From Richelia sinica FACHB-800 (GTDB lineage: Bacteria; Cyanobacteriota; Cyanobacteriia; Cyanobacteriales; Nostocaceae): 42,123 bases of DNA. The notes below the pieces were generated by a model. It did no database searches, was not told where the DNA came from, and saw only the letters and a list, made by a program, of their open reading frames with translations. The translations under genes were made by a program, and so were the position numbers. Of this stretch, positions 42,068 to 42,123 are shown piece after piece; positions within the stretch are counted from its first letter, which is position 1, and the number at the start of each line of letters is the position of its first letter. Location: NCBI RefSeq assembly GCF_014698825.1, contig NZ_JACJTT010000047.1:1-42123 (forward strand). Direction: 5' to 3'.

Positions 42068-42123
42068 TACACAAGAACTAAAGCTTATTTAAGTCCTAAG
42101 AGAGTTAATGAAAATAAGTATCA

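Overview
The window is chromosomal DNA from a filamentous, most likely heterocyst-forming, cyanobacterium of the Nostocales (Nostoc/Anabaena type). Four things point this way. HIP1 octamers (GCGATCGC) are scattered through genes and spacers. There are oxygenic-phototroph genes: chlD, the plant-type Calvin-cycle gap2, an ictB homologue, a CYP38-like lumenal cyclophilin and guaB3. The genome-specific short tandem repeats and dispersed hairpin repeats are typical of that order. The cyanobacterial exosortase B system is present. No transposase, prophage, tRNA or CRISPR array was recognised.

Layout. 1-390: the 5' end of a leftward 16S rRNA gene, its leader and a near-consensus promoter. 393-4324: glyQ, a DUF4079 membrane protein and comEC, all rightward. 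4325-4770: a convergent spacer with hairpins and a possible structured RNA. 4771-7757: a leftward CYP38-like cyclophilin, then rightward efp, accB and an ArsR-type regulator. 7806-11620: a GerMN lipoprotein-like protein, thiL, gap2 and nadD. 12010-17250: murC-murB, a YbaB protein, a low-molecular-weight phosphatase, a LuxR-type response regulator and smpB. 17414-17590: a 23-unit short tandem repeat array. 17677-21345: a WGxxGxxG surface protein, ictB and a GAF histidine kinase with a decayed ATPase domain.

21925-28753 is the most coherent accessory block: a DegT-type sugar aminotransferase, an exosortase of the cyanoexosortase B type, its EpsI-like partner, a Wza-type outer-membrane exporter with an internally duplicated domain, and a Wzc-type ATPase/chain-length protein. 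All read rightward, with the histidine kinase divergent at the head. Together they look like an exopolysaccharide assembly and export locus coupled to sorting of PEP-CTERM proteins. A likely cargo protein, with a PEP-CTERM tail, lies in the same window at 40450-41373.

28861-42123: a VOC protein, a Na+/H+ antiporter convergent with a TrkA-type K+ regulator, a PBP4-type carboxypeptidase, a LOG-family protein, the pair guaB3-trxA, a YdcF-family protein, chlD, the PEP-CTERM protein, and a small HTH protein resembling the N-terminal domain of large cyanobacterial STAND/AAA proteins. Several spacers in this part carry dispersed repeats: one about 84-bp family with two long copies and a partial third, plus hairpin-forming mini-elements.

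All functional names rest on recognising family motifs by eye. No database search was run.
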